From positions 124,001 through 188,000 of the forward strand of contig MKVF01000018.1 of NCBI GenBank assembly GCA_001899145.1: 64,000 nucleotides of DNA, given 5' to 3'. Of this stretch, positions 23,601-32,119 are shown piece after piece. The position numbers and the translations under genes were made by a program. Below the pieces are notes generated by a model, which searched no databases, was not told where the DNA came from, and saw only the letters and a list, made by a program, of their open reading frames with translations. The DNA comes from Flavobacteriia bacterium 40-80. Its GTDB lineage: Bacteria > Bacteroidota > Bacteroidia > Flavobacteriales_D > Crocinitomicaceae. How positions within the stretch are numbered: position 1 is the first letter of the stretch; each line of letters starts with the position of its first letter.

Positions 23601-25506
23601 AAAACTACACCAATTCTACGAAAATAAAACAGAGCAAATTCACATAGTTGGTGAGTATGCCTCAAAAATGACTCGGGATAACGAAAGTGCTGTTCGTTTT
23701 GTGAGTGACTATTTTGAAATGAACTACGGTAGTTTTGTCAACAGGCATTTCCCCGGAAACAGAAAGGACGAAATTAAACTGAACATTACACCTGCAAAGT
23801 ACCGAAAGCTCGTAGGAGAACTATCAGTTGCACAACGACAAATTCTGGATGATAAAGAATCACAATATATTTCTGTAATTGCCGGTCCGGGAAGTGGAAA
23901 AACAAAACTATTAGTACATAAACTGGCATCATTACTATTATTGGAAGATGTGAAACATGAACAGTTGTTGATGCTGACCTTTTCCCGTGCAGCTGTAACC
24001 GAATTCAAACACCGTTTATCAGAACTGATTGGAGGAGCAACACGTTACATTGACATCAAAACCTTTCATTCCTATTGTTTCGATTTGCTTGGAAAAGTAG
24101 GAACATTGTCAAAATCAGATGATATTTTGAAAACCACCGTCGAGAAAATCAGGAATGAGGAAATTGAAAGCAACCTGTTAACTAAAACAGTACTGGTCAT
24201 CGACGAAGCACAGGATATGAGCAAACATGAATATGAACTCGTTCAGAACCTGATGGAACGAAATGAAGGAATGCGGGTAATCATGGTCGGTGATGACGAT
24301 CAGGCAATTTATGATTTTCGTAATTCCAGTTCAAAATACCTGAAAGAATTCTCAGAAAGTGACACTACAGTCAAATACGAACTATTGACCAACTATCGGA
24401 GCAAACAAAATCTAATTGATTTCTCCAACCAATTTGCATCAAAGTTGAACGGCCGTTTAAAATCCGGTATCATTCTTTCGAATAAAACAGACAATGGAAA
24501 AATAAGAATTACGAAATACACCAGTAATCATCTGATTGAACCATTTATTCAGGAATTGAAACAAACAGATAGAATTGGTTCTGCAGCTGTTTTGACACAC
24601 ACAAATGATGAGGCATTCGAGGTATATTCAGCCTTGCAGAAAAATGGAATACCAGTGAGATTAATTCAGGGAAATGATAGTTTTCGTCTCTCCGAAATGG
24701 AAGAAGTCCGTTTCTTTTTACAATTGCTTGAACTGGAGAATGAAACTGTTATCATCGAAAATGAACACTGGACAGATGCAAAGCGTCAGTTGAAGTATGG
24801 ATTTGAGCAAAGTAGCAAATTCGACCTGGTAACGGAAATGATACGTGTATTTGAAGAAATGTATCCCAAAACGAAATATAAAGCTGATTTAACAACTTTC
24901 ATAAACGATTCTGTTTTGGAAAATTTTTACAGAACAGAACAGGATATTATTACCGTTTCTACTATGCACAAAGTGAAAGGAAGGGAATTTGATCAGGTAT
25001 TTCTACTGTTACAGACTGGTTTTCAGCAGCATTTTGAAAAAGAAGAAAATAAACGCTTACTATATGTGGCATTGACACGAGCAAGAAACAGTCTATACAT
25101 CTATGTGAATGGAACTTATTTTGATGGAATTCAGACCGAAGAAATGGAAGTTGTAGAAGACAATCAATTGTACAAAACTTCGGATGAGCGGTTTTTAGCA
25201 TTGTTTCACAAAGATTTATGGCTCGACAGATTTCTGGATAAAGAAACTGTTATGAAACAATACAAAAGTGGAGATTCAATAACTGTAAAAAACCAACAAT
25301 TACTGGATCAATCGGGACAGCCGTTACTGTATTTTTCTCAAAAAATGACAGATCATATTGCGGCATTAAACCAAAAAGGTTATTTCCTGACTTCTGCTAA
25401 AGTAAACTTCAAAGTACATTGGCGCAAGAAAGATACAAATCGGGAAACTCTGATTATTCTGCCGGAGTTAAGTTTTCGGCTGATGAATAGTTCACCCCAA
25501 TACTAA
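20695..25506 (+). CDS. DEDD exonuclease - RecQ helicase - UvrD helicase fusion
   Basis: A 1603-aa fusion. (1) Residues about 1-130: DnaQ-like 3'-5' exonuclease with FLDTEV (Exo I), CGHNIIHHDIKYL (Exo II) and a later AIKTQELF. (2) About 250-700: RecQ-type SF2 helicase with FPTGGGKS (about 282), VIDEAHCFSSWG (about 386), FTATA and YIQEAGRAGRDQ. (3) About 1050-1500: UvrD/PcrA-type SF1 helicase with AGPGSGKTK (about 1063), VIDEAQDMS, GDDDQAIYDFR, LLTNYRS, VSTMHKVKGREFDQ and YVALTRAR. All catalytic motifs look intact. Two helicases of the same polarity joined to an exonuclease imply DNA-end processing or degradation. It sits between two nuclease genes. Confidence 0.9.
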   Translation: MTTIAFLDTEVTSQHHIVDLGCILSDGRKYHGKSVIECLNLIEGTDFLCGHNIIHHDIKYLKLALPKFGIESEHVIDTLYLSPLLFPNYPSHKLLKDDKLSEEDLNNPLNDAIKTQELFIKELAEFRKLPDPIKHIYFQLLSKQLEFQGFFKYMRINYPVIPLETLIRETFGEQICSHAPLQEFIDRTPVELAYSLALSRTTDRWSITPPWVLKQFQKVERIVHLLRNKPCLEGCIYCNQQLDVHRGLKEFFGFDEYRTYNGENLQEQAVKAAVSNRSLLAVFPTGGGKSITFQVPAFMSGRNEKGLTVVISPLQSLMKDQVDNLEKNGKEWAVTLNGLQDPVERSNAFERVENGSAALLYIAPESLRSKTLFNLLRSRRISRFVIDEAHCFSSWGQDFRVDYLYIADFIKLLQDEKKLSEPIPVSCFTATAKLKVIEDIQRYFSEKLGLKLDLFVAPVKRENLSYHVFERNSEEEKYMALRDLLESKECPTIVYVSRTKKAVKLAEQLVKIGFNARAFHGKMEAAEKTANQNAFINDEVQIMIATSAFGMGVDKSNVGLVIHYDISDSLENYIQEAGRAGRDQSMLADCHILFNEEDLAKHFLLLNQTKLHLKEIQQVWKAVKQLTGNREQITYSALEIARKSGWDEDSGELETQVIKAIAALEDSGYLKRGQNVPKVYANSILSKNIEEARNTLNEAGRYNQKEIDKAIRILRSLFSARSRKRNAGDEAETRIDYLSDRLEISKEQVIASITILRNEKILDNALDLTAFIKRGENKNKSLTIFHKYAKVEKFLSEKLTESEQVFHLKNWNEELESNGITDVGVNHIKTILYFWSIKNWVRKKQSYNSVHHFSIQLLQPEETFVSLIQNRHELAQFIVEYLYEKSLSDHSGKEELLMEFSVLELKDAYESSSDLFKIAVTPKDIEDALLFLSKIEAIKIEGGFLVVYNRLTIERIEKGNVQYKTGDYKKLHQFYENKTEQIHIVGEYASKMTRDNESAVRFVSDYFEMNYGSFVNRHFPGNRKDEIKLNITPAKYRKLVGELSVAQRQILDDKESQYISVIAGPGSGKTKLLVHKLASLLLLEDVKHEQLLMLTFSRAAVTEFKHRLSELIGGATRYIDIKTFHSYCFDLLGKVGTLSKSDDILKTTVEKIRNEEIESNLLTKTVLVIDEAQDMSKHEYELVQNLMERNEGMRVIMVGDDDQAIYDFRNSSSKYLKEFSESDTTVKYELLTNYRSKQNLIDFSNQFASKLNGRLKSGIILSNKTDNGKIRITKYTSNHLIEPFIQELKQTDRIGSAAVLTHTNDEAFEVYSALQKNGIPVRLIQGNDSFRLSEMEEVRFFLQLLELENETVIIENEHWTDAKRQLKYGFEQSSKFDLVTEMIRVFEEMYPKTKYKADLTTFINDSVLENFYRTEQDIITVSTMHKVKGREFDQVFLLLQTGFQQHFEKEENKRLLYVALTRARNSLYIYVNGTYFDGIQTEEMEVVEDNQLYKTSDERFLALFHKDLWLDRFLDKETVMKQYKSGDSITVKNQQLLDQSGQPLLYFSQKMTDHIAALNQKGYFLTSAKVNFKVHWRKKDTNRETLIILPELSFRLMNSSPQY

Positions 25507-25510
25507 CACA

Positions 25511-28500
25511 ATGAAAATAGGAAGAAATGAACCATGCAGCTGTGGATCAGGTAAAAAATATAAAAAATGCTGTCTGAATAAAGAAGCTACAGAGTCACAA
25601 ATTGATTCTATTGATAACTACAATCCTATTGAATTGATAAAAGTTCTGGGACTATTACAATTAGTTCCTGAAAACTTCGGTAAAGATTTGAGAATAGAAG
25701 TTGCTCTGGGGCATTTAATAGCAGTTCTGAAAAAATCAACTTTAGATACTGATTATGGGGAATTTAATCCGGAAGAAGCATTAAAAATGCTGAATGCCAA
25801 ATTTCCAAAAGATTATCGTGAAGATCCCCCTGAAAATTCATTTACGGACAACATTTTATTTAACGGTCAAAATAATACTGTTTTCGCTGGAATTACAGAA
25901 GAAAGTGTTCTAGTGGTTCAATCATTGTTAGATACTATCTTCCGATTTAAAAATCAATTACCGGAAGGTTTTAAAGAAGCAGTATTTTTTGGAGTAACAT
26001 TTATTTTTGATATACACCAAATAATTTGTGACAAACTGGGATATGAAAGGCATGAATTTCGTGATCAGGTCAGAGATGAATTACATGTCAATGCAAATTT
26101 AGGTTTTGAACATACCGATTTGCTGGAATTTACAAAAAAAGAACTTCTTGAGATATGTGAAAAGGAGGAAATCATTCAGGAATTCACACTTGATGTAAAA
26201 CAATATAAATTTAATAAGCAAAATATAAATTCTAATCAACTTTTATTTAAACCATTCGTATTTATCGAATCAGATCAAAAATATATTCTTGCATTACCTT
26301 CCTCTGAATTAACTGCTGTGAATGAATATATCCTAAGAAAAGCTTATCAATATAATTGCTTAAAGGAGTTGGTAGATATATATAAACGAACTGTATATTC
26401 TAATTGTTTAAGAATCTTTAATGAACAACTGAATTATGAACTGACTGACATTGGGTTGAAAGAACGAGATGTTTTTTCAACCCCATACATATCTGTTCTT
26501 TCTTTTGATCGTGACAAGTTCGCTATTGTAGCTCTTGTTGATAATATGGGAGATGGTAAACCTGAAAATTTAGGACGCATAAACTTCCCAAAATCAGAGA
26601 TAAGTAAAGTAGTCAAACAGATTAAATCAATTGATTCAAATCATAAAATTCATTTAATTGGTCTTTCCTGTAAGATTGACTCTATACTTGGATCGGTTTT
26701 AAGTGTCCCGGAATTACCAAACATAAATCATATTACAATACTAACTCCACTAGATTTGAATGTAATACTTACATTGTGGAAGTGCGACCATTTGACTTTA
26801 TGGCAGTATCAAAAAGCAAAAGATAGAGCCGAAGAACAGATTTTTATTACTCCAAATTTCAAAAACCTAACATATTTTAATTGGTACTATCGTAATTTCG
26901 AATCATTTTTTCACAGTGACGAAAACTATGATGCGATTTCATTTAGTTTTTATGACCAGGCTACATTAATTAGGCTAGCCAATATCAAATCTGATACCTC
27001 TCTCGCTTATATGTATATTGATAATGAACTTAAAGGAGTTAAGGTAAAACGAAATGACAATGTTATCCCTTCATATGTACTGGTAAATAATCCTTTTCCT
27101 GAAAAGCAAATTATATTACTTGATACCTACAATGTACCGATATGGATAGCTTATTCAATCGATTATTATCCACTTGGAGAGGGTATAAGTGTTGCTCTAG
27201 CATTGGGAATAACAGAACTATATTCTTTTATCAGTGAGAAACTAAACATACTAGCTCCATATCCACTATCAATAGAATTGGAATTTGATCCTAAATTTTT
27301 AACCAATGAAGATCCATCTCTTCAAGAAGACAAGGAGTTGTATTATACGCTAAATCTATCAACAAAAAGTGTGACGATATTTATACCACTTTCCTACGGA
27401 AATGTGATAATCAATAGTGAAAATAATATTGCCGATAAACTTTTAATGGAATGTATACTACAAGGAATGTTTGATTTGATAGATAATCTGACAGGCAACA
27501 GATTTTATGATAAAATGAAATTAAGATTTCTGATAGATTCTGCTTTTTCAGACACTGACCAACGGATGATTATTCCGTTTAAAAATGCAGTACCAATTCA
27601 GATGAATCCGACTCATATTACTCGTCATAGACATATTCAAGAATCTGATATTTCGTTTATTCGAGAAAACATTTTGTCTTGGGCGAAAATAGAAGATCTA
27701 AACCATATCAAAACGAAGAAAGATAAAACGAATTTGTGTAATCAAATAGTAACAGTATTGATAGATAAATTTAGAGAAACCGCTAAGGATTTCGATTTCT
27801 TATCTATTTTAAGAGCTACAATGATTAGTCACGAATCGTTGATCTACTACAAAGAATATCATGAAGAATCTTTAACCCCTAAAGTAAGGACTATGGGTAA
27901 ATATACCGATGTAGTTAATGATTTTAGAAAGGAAAACAGTAAAAATGTCAATGGTATGATTTCATACAGATGTATGATAGAGTTATTAATGGCAGAACCA
28001 CCTAAAGGAAAGAATAAAATAAGTACTGAAGATATAGATTTCTTACACGCTCTTACAGAACAAATCATCAACTTTGGGAATTTGAGTGATGTTATTAAAG
28101 AAGAGTTTTCCGATACAAAAATTGAAAAATTACCTTCTGGAAGAATAGGTATTGACCATAGTTTTTTTAACAATGAACTAAGACAGTTTGCTACTTCATA
28201 TCTTGATAATGAAATAGCTGATAAACTACATAAGGGTACATCCGTATATGACATTGATGAAGATGCTATTGATAAAGTATTTAAGAAGGAGTGGGGAATC
28301 GGATTATTTGAAATAGCTGAAATAGCATATTTTCTTTCTTCTTATTCTTTATATAAAGAAGAATCTTCTTTTGTAATGTTCACAGAAGAAAAGTTCATCA
28401 ACTTGTTCGAAACCTCTCCATTTTCAAAAGATGAAATATTTTCTTTTTGTGAGCATATGTCATTAGAATCAAGAGGGAATATTAATCAACTCCCAAAAGA

Positions 28501-29191
28501 TTCAAAATACAGGCAAGAAGAGATATATCTTTGGAGATACAACAGGCAATTATCATACATCCGAAGACCTTTACTTAAAATAATAAATAAGGAAGGCGTT
28601 ACATCGTATGCTTGGAGTCCTCGTCATTTAGATATGGCATCTGAGAATTTGAGAGCAATATTTTATCATGGCACTTTAAAAGTGGATAAAGAACATAAAG
28701 GAATTCAATCGTTACTTGCTGCTCAAAATCATAAAAATGGAAAAAAATTTAGAAGAACAGTCTATGAATGGCTGATACAAAACACATCGTTACATATTGT
28801 TCCCCATGAAGTCCCCATTTCTCCTAAAGACGCATTAAAAGCAGAAACAAATATGGGAGATATTGATATTCTGGCAGTAGATTTTGATAAGAGGGCTGTG
28901 TTCTTATTAGAATTAAAAAATACGAAACAAGCTAAAAATACATACGATTTTAAAAGAGATATTGAGGTTTACTTAAGTAAATTAATTCCCAAACATATTC
29001 AACGTTCAAATTGGATTTCAGAACATAAAGATTTATTAAGTAAGCTACTCGAAAAAGACGTTAGTGATTTTAAAATCATTTCCAATATAATTTCATCAGC
29101 AACCCTTCCTCTGAAGTACATGGACAATTCACCCATCCCAATTTATGCTTTTAGTGAAATAAAATCAAAGGGTGTAGAGATTTTATTTTAA
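25511..29191 (+). CDS. SEC-C motif protein with C-terminal PD-(D/E)XK-like nuclease
   Basis: A 1226-aa protein 4 bp downstream of the helicase fusion. The N-terminus is a SEC-C zinc module (GRNEPCSCGSGKKYKKCC, residues 4-21). The next roughly 1000 residues match nothing I recognise. Near the C-terminus, MGDIDILAVDFDKRAVFLLELKNTK (about 1115-1139) has the D...ELK arrangement of PD-(D/E)XK nucleases, followed by YDFKRDIEVYLSKLIPKHI. The protein may be the effector nuclease or DNA-recognition subunit of the operon. Codon use is AT-rich like the helicase gene. Confidence 0.72.
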   Translation: MKIGRNEPCSCGSGKKYKKCCLNKEATESQIDSIDNYNPIELIKVLGLLQLVPENFGKDLRIEVALGHLIAVLKKSTLDTDYGEFNPEEALKMLNAKFPKDYREDPPENSFTDNILFNGQNNTVFAGITEESVLVVQSLLDTIFRFKNQLPEGFKEAVFFGVTFIFDIHQIICDKLGYERHEFRDQVRDELHVNANLGFEHTDLLEFTKKELLEICEKEEIIQEFTLDVKQYKFNKQNINSNQLLFKPFVFIESDQKYILALPSSELTAVNEYILRKAYQYNCLKELVDIYKRTVYSNCLRIFNEQLNYELTDIGLKERDVFSTPYISVLSFDRDKFAIVALVDNMGDGKPENLGRINFPKSEISKVVKQIKSIDSNHKIHLIGLSCKIDSILGSVLSVPELPNINHITILTPLDLNVILTLWKCDHLTLWQYQKAKDRAEEQIFITPNFKNLTYFNWYYRNFESFFHSDENYDAISFSFYDQATLIRLANIKSDTSLAYMYIDNELKGVKVKRNDNVIPSYVLVNNPFPEKQIILLDTYNVPIWIAYSIDYYPLGEGISVALALGITELYSFISEKLNILAPYPLSIELEFDPKFLTNEDPSLQEDKELYYTLNLSTKSVTIFIPLSYGNVIINSENNIADKLLMECILQGMFDLIDNLTGNRFYDKMKLRFLIDSAFSDTDQRMIIPFKNAVPIQMNPTHITRHRHIQESDISFIRENILSWAKIEDLNHIKTKKDKTNLCNQIVTVLIDKFRETAKDFDFLSILRATMISHESLIYYKEYHEESLTPKVRTMGKYTDVVNDFRKENSKNVNGMISYRCMIELLMAEPPKGKNKISTEDIDFLHALTEQIINFGNLSDVIKEEFSDTKIEKLPSGRIGIDHSFFNNELRQFATSYLDNEIADKLHKGTSVYDIDEDAIDKVFKKEWGIGLFEIAEIAYFLSSYSLYKEESSFVMFTEEKFINLFETSPFSKDEIFSFCEHMSLESRGNINQLPKDSKYRQEEIYLWRYNRQLSYIRRPLLKIINKEGVTSYAWSPRHLDMASENLRAIFYHGTLKVDKEHKGIQSLLAAQNHKNGKKFRRTVYEWLIQNTSLHIVPHEVPISPKDALKAETNMGDIDILAVDFDKRAVFLLELKNTKQAKNTYDFKRDIEVYLSKLIPKHIQRSNWISEHKDLLSKLLEKDVSDFKIISNIISSATLPLKYMDNSPIPIYAFSEIKSKGVEILF

Positions 29192-29307
29192 TTTAGAGTT
29201 GATATATCCAGCAATACCTAATGGATAGAAAATATAAAAGTATTTTGTAATTACGTTTCTTAAGAAGGTAAATCGGTCTTCCTCCTTGCCCTCACAGCTT
29301 CAAAACA

Positions 29308-29359
29308 TAAAAACAAGGGTAATACAAGCTACGTCCTAACGTCCTTGCCCTTGTTTTTA
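29308..29359. other. 12-bp stem-loop
   Basis: TAAAAACAAGGG (29308-29319) pairs perfectly with CCCTTGTTTTTA (29348-29359) around a 28-nt loop that itself repeats ACGTCCT. A-rich and T-rich outer bases could make a terminator, but the loop is long for that. It marks the left border of the GC-rich element. Confidence 0.65.
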
Positions 29360-30325
29360 CCGTTCCTTAGCCGTTGTCTCAGAATTCGTCAAAGCGGCTG
29401 TTCACTTGTTTTTCTTACCTGTTCATTCTGCGTCGTCAGTCACGGCTACTCTGCCACCCCAAACCCCGAATAAGGTTATTTTCGCTAGCTCGTTCCTCAT
29501 GGCTCAAATGATGTGTAAAATGGGGTGTCACCGCCGCTTGTGTTATGCTCGCCTGCTAAATCGCTCGGGCTTCGGGTTTGTCACAGTTTTTGTGCCTACG
29601 TACGTCAGCCGCTTTCCTCATTACAGCGCCCGGAGCCTGAAAAAAGGCTTTTCCGTCTGCTTCCATTCAGTTCAGCCACTTCCGAACTCCCACAACAAGA
29701 GCTCCTTTGTCACACAAATCCATCAAGGAGCACTTGTTTTCCCATTTGCTTCACGCCGTCTCAGTGAGCTAGAAATCTTTGTAAAAAGATTATGTAAGCG
29801 AACTAGTCCCGATTGTAATGAAATGGAATATCGGGATTCATCATTTCGCTCACTTCAACCGCATCAGCACCTACACTTGCCGTTGGTATCACTCCACACA
29901 ATCCCTTTCACAAGCACCGTTCAACCAACCGCAAGTTTTTCCTACCCAATCCAACGCCAACAAAAACATGTGCCAAACCCTTGTGCATACTGCAGAGGTC
30001 GCAGGTTGTCCAGTCCCTGTCCATTTCCTGCTTTCCCCCTCACTCAAACTCGCAGTCGGCTCGCAACGTTCCAGTCGTTCCTCCTTTCACTTGCTTCACA
30101 GCTTCCGGAAACCTACAGCTGTTCACCATGCTGCCTTGCTCCACGCGGCAGCGCTCAAGGCTGTTTTTACCTTTTTTAATAAACTTCAAGTTAAACTCGA
30201 TGATTATGCTAGAATTCCTTTATTACTATTCACAGCATAAAAATGATAACTTTTTACAGTGTACAAAATTCTTTTTGCCTGTTATACAAAAGGTTACCAG
30301 TAATTTTATTATGTTTACATGTTTA

Positions 30326-30345
30326 TTTAGGTCAATATACCTAAA
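30326..30345. promoter_or_regulatory. Candidate operator, TTTAGGT-N6-ACCTAAA
   Basis: A perfect 7-bp inverted repeat with a 6-nt spacer lies 46 bp upstream of the gene at 30392. Size and symmetry suit a dimeric regulator. No cognate regulator is identifiable. Confidence 0.35.
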
Positions 30346-30391
30346 ATGGAATGATTGGTCTGATAAATAATTAGAAATAAAACAACACAAA

Positions 30392-31228
30392 ATGAATCAT
30401 TTGGATCTTTCTCTGCTAAAATCAGTATTTGATGAGTTTATAGGTGAACTTAGCTTTAATATTAAAACAGACGACTGGCTTTTTAAACTGCGGGAAGATT
30501 TTAATACGCATTTTGTTACTGCTAATTCTGTGTCAGATAATGTTATTGCAGTTATTCTAGAAAGTCCACACATCCACGAATTTGAAAATGTTTCTCTTAC
30601 TTCTAATGACGGTCAAAATATAAAATCTAGACCTCTAAACAATATAAAATCTAGAGATTCATTAATTTATATACTTGAAAATGTCATGACTCCATTTTAT
30701 GATAAAAACAAAGTTTATAAAGTTGTCTTAATAAATGCAGTACAATTCCAAACATCATTAGGTGGCATTGACAAAGATATTCGAAATGAAAACTGGCTTA
30801 AAATTTGGATAAATAAAAAAGGTGATTTTTTAAGGCGCATTAATGAAGTCAATCCTACTTTAATCTTTAACCTTTGTACACAAGGATCTTATAAAAAAGA
30901 AGATGAAAGTTTTCAAGAAATTAATGACCAATATTTGAAATCATTTGGATTAAAATTCGCAACTGTTAATGAAGAACAGGTGCTTTTCGAAGTCAGAAAA
31001 TTGTATGACAAAGAAAAATTCACATTGCAAGATGCGGTTGAATATGTTTTAGAAAATGAAAAATTAATTTCAAACATTAACTACAGTAAGTATTATCATC
31101 CATCAAAATTTACCTTTGGAAAATCCCCCTGCTTCCCTGTGCTTGATAAAAAGAATAAGATTAATTTCTGTAAATCGACACTAAAAATATGCCTAACTGA
31201 CGAAGCTCATCATCATGAAAAACATTAA
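30392..31228 (+). CDS. Uracil-DNA-glycosylase-fold-like hypothetical protein
   Basis: A 278-aa protein with VIAVILESPHIHEFE near residue 49. KVVLINAVQFQTSLGGIDKDIRNENWLKIW and then PTLIFNLCTQGSY follow. I associate the 'ILESPH..EF / NA.Q.Q.SLG..RD / IN.CT.G' set with an uncharacterised family whose core resembles the uracil-DNA-glycosylase fold. It stands alone with its own upstream inverted repeat, downstream of the putative defence operon. Function is unproven. Confidence 0.5.
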   Translation: MNHLDLSLLKSVFDEFIGELSFNIKTDDWLFKLREDFNTHFVTANSVSDNVIAVILESPHIHEFENVSLTSNDGQNIKSRPLNNIKSRDSLIYILENVMTPFYDKNKVYKVVLINAVQFQTSLGGIDKDIRNENWLKIWINKKGDFLRRINEVNPTLIFNLCTQGSYKKEDESFQEINDQYLKSFGLKFATVNEEQVLFEVRKLYDKEKFTLQDAVEYVLENEKLISNINYSKYYHPSKFTFGKSPCFPVLDKKNKINFCKSTLKICLTDEAHHHEKH

Positions 31229-31377
31229 ACTGCGAAATTGGAATTCATCGTCCGAAAAAAATCACGATAAAACCCATCTCCAAGTGTGAAAGTTAAATTA
31301 CCACTGACACTAATAATAAACAAAAAAACACAGCAAATATAGGTCTTGTCTTTCCTTTCTTCAAGGTCAAGCCCTAC

Positions 31378-31504
31378 GGGTTTTGCTAAAAAAATCTCCA
31401 CCTCATTTTTTCTGTTTCATTATCAATCTTCTTCATCATCTATTTTGTATTCATCATTCAAAATTCAGTATTTAGATGAGGTAGTATTTTTTATAGCAAA
31501 AACC
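31378..31504. repeat. Imperfect 29-bp inverted repeat
   Basis: GGGTTTTGCTAAAAAAATCTCCACCTCAT (31378-31406, written here as two parts: GGGTTTTGCTAAAAAAAT then CTCCACCTCAT) is mirrored by ATGAGGTAG...AGCAAAAACC at 31476-31504 with a few mismatches and a 69-nt spacer. It could be a folded recombination site, a small non-autonomous element or a hairpin in a transcript. The remaining bases of 31229-31667 show no gene. Confidence 0.5.
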
Positions 31505-31624
31505 TTGCATCCAGTTCATCCAAGCCCTGAAAAATGGGCTTTCTTTTTTCTTTTTTTTCGGCTTTTCAGTCGTTTTTTTTCTCTCTTTCTTTTGGGTTAA
31601 TGTTGCGGAAAAGGAGAAACAGAA

Positions 31625-31648
31625 AAGCCGTCCGGATTCGGACGGCTT
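31625..31648. terminator. Intrinsic terminator
   Basis: AAGCCGTCCG (31625-31634) and CGGACGGCTT (31639-31648) form a perfect 10-bp stem with a GATT loop. It lies 20 bp beyond the last gene of the minus-strand cluster and would end that transcript. Confidence 0.8.
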
Positions 31649-31667
31649 AACCTTTTGATTTTTGAAC

Positions 31668-31874
31668 CTACTTACGTTTCAATTTATCCCAACACCATTT
31701 CAAGAACTTCGATACAACAAAACTCACAATCGCACCTACAGAAGCCAGAATAATAGTTTTCACATAATCCTGAACATCTATTGTGGCAAACAACGTTAAC
31801 AATGTTCCACCGATTGTTCCCTTAACGGTTGTGTGATCTGTCTGCACGTTAGGGATTACAGCTTTCCACCGCAC
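31668..31874 (-). CDS. Small membrane protein of the 31.7-33.2 kb cluster
   Basis: A 68-aa protein: a polar N-terminus (VQTDHTTVKG), a hydrophobic stretch (about 22-55, GGTLLTLFATIDVQ then IILASVGAIVSFVVSKFL) and a strongly basic end (KWCWDKLKRK). It overlaps the 3' end of the upstream gene by 26 bp, so it may start a little downstream of 31874. It is holin- or anchor-like; not identified. Confidence 0.55.
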   Translation of the reverse strand: MRWKAVIPNVQTDHTTVKGTIGGTLLTLFATIDVQDYVKTIILASVGAIVSFVVSKFLKWCWDKLKRK

Positions 31875-32058
31875 AACTTTTTAAATGCAGTGTGATGTCA
31901 AATGCTTCTGTATCTTCCGTAGATACGTCATTCACTTCAACATCCATTCGTTTCACGTTCACAGCTCCTGTCAATTCGGCACCTGCCTTAAAACGTGGTT
32001 TGCGTTTGATAGAAGCTTTCACAATCAAATCACTGCATTGGCTTTTTTCCTTTTCCAT
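31849..32058 (-). CDS. Small hypothetical protein of the cluster
   Basis: Start taken at ATG 32058 (MEKEKSQCSDLIVKASIKRK), giving 69 aa; the frame's upstream part lies in a region without a good start. It is predicted beta-rich (KRMDVEVNDVSTEDTEAFDITLHLKSC). The next gene starts within its last codons. Unknown. Confidence 0.5.
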   Translation of the reverse strand: MEKEKSQCSDLIVKASIKRKPRFKAGAELTGAVNVKRMDVEVNDVSTEDTEAFDITLHLKSCAVESCNP

Positions 32059-32119
32059 TTTTTTGTGTGTTATGCCGGAGTGCTTTCTGTTTGTCACACC
32101 CGACTGATTAAACAATAAT

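Larger units (their letters stand above)
29192..30391. other. Long GC-richer non-coding region with hairpins (unexplained)
   Basis: About 1.2 kb without a convincing gene between AT-rich coding regions. The interval at about 29280-30180 is clearly richer in G+C, pyrimidine-rich on the plus strand, and contains several overlapping ORFs with low-complexity Ser/Pro/Cys translations. It holds a 12-bp stem (29308-29319 with 29348-29359) and a 7-bp stem (29807-29813 with 29830-29836). It looks like a conserved structured element, perhaps a large RNA transcribed from the minus strand, or the remnant of a mobile element. I cannot name it. Confidence 0.45.

Noticed and set aside
29406-30370. Several overlapping open frames on the plus strand (up to 257 codons)
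   Set aside because: Translations are low-complexity Ser/Pro/Cys/His mixtures, three frames are open over the same stretch, and none has family-like motifs. The openness follows from the region's composition.
31378-31504. Integron attC site
   Set aside because: The arms are too long and AT-rich and lack the GTTRRRY core and an adjacent integron integrase.
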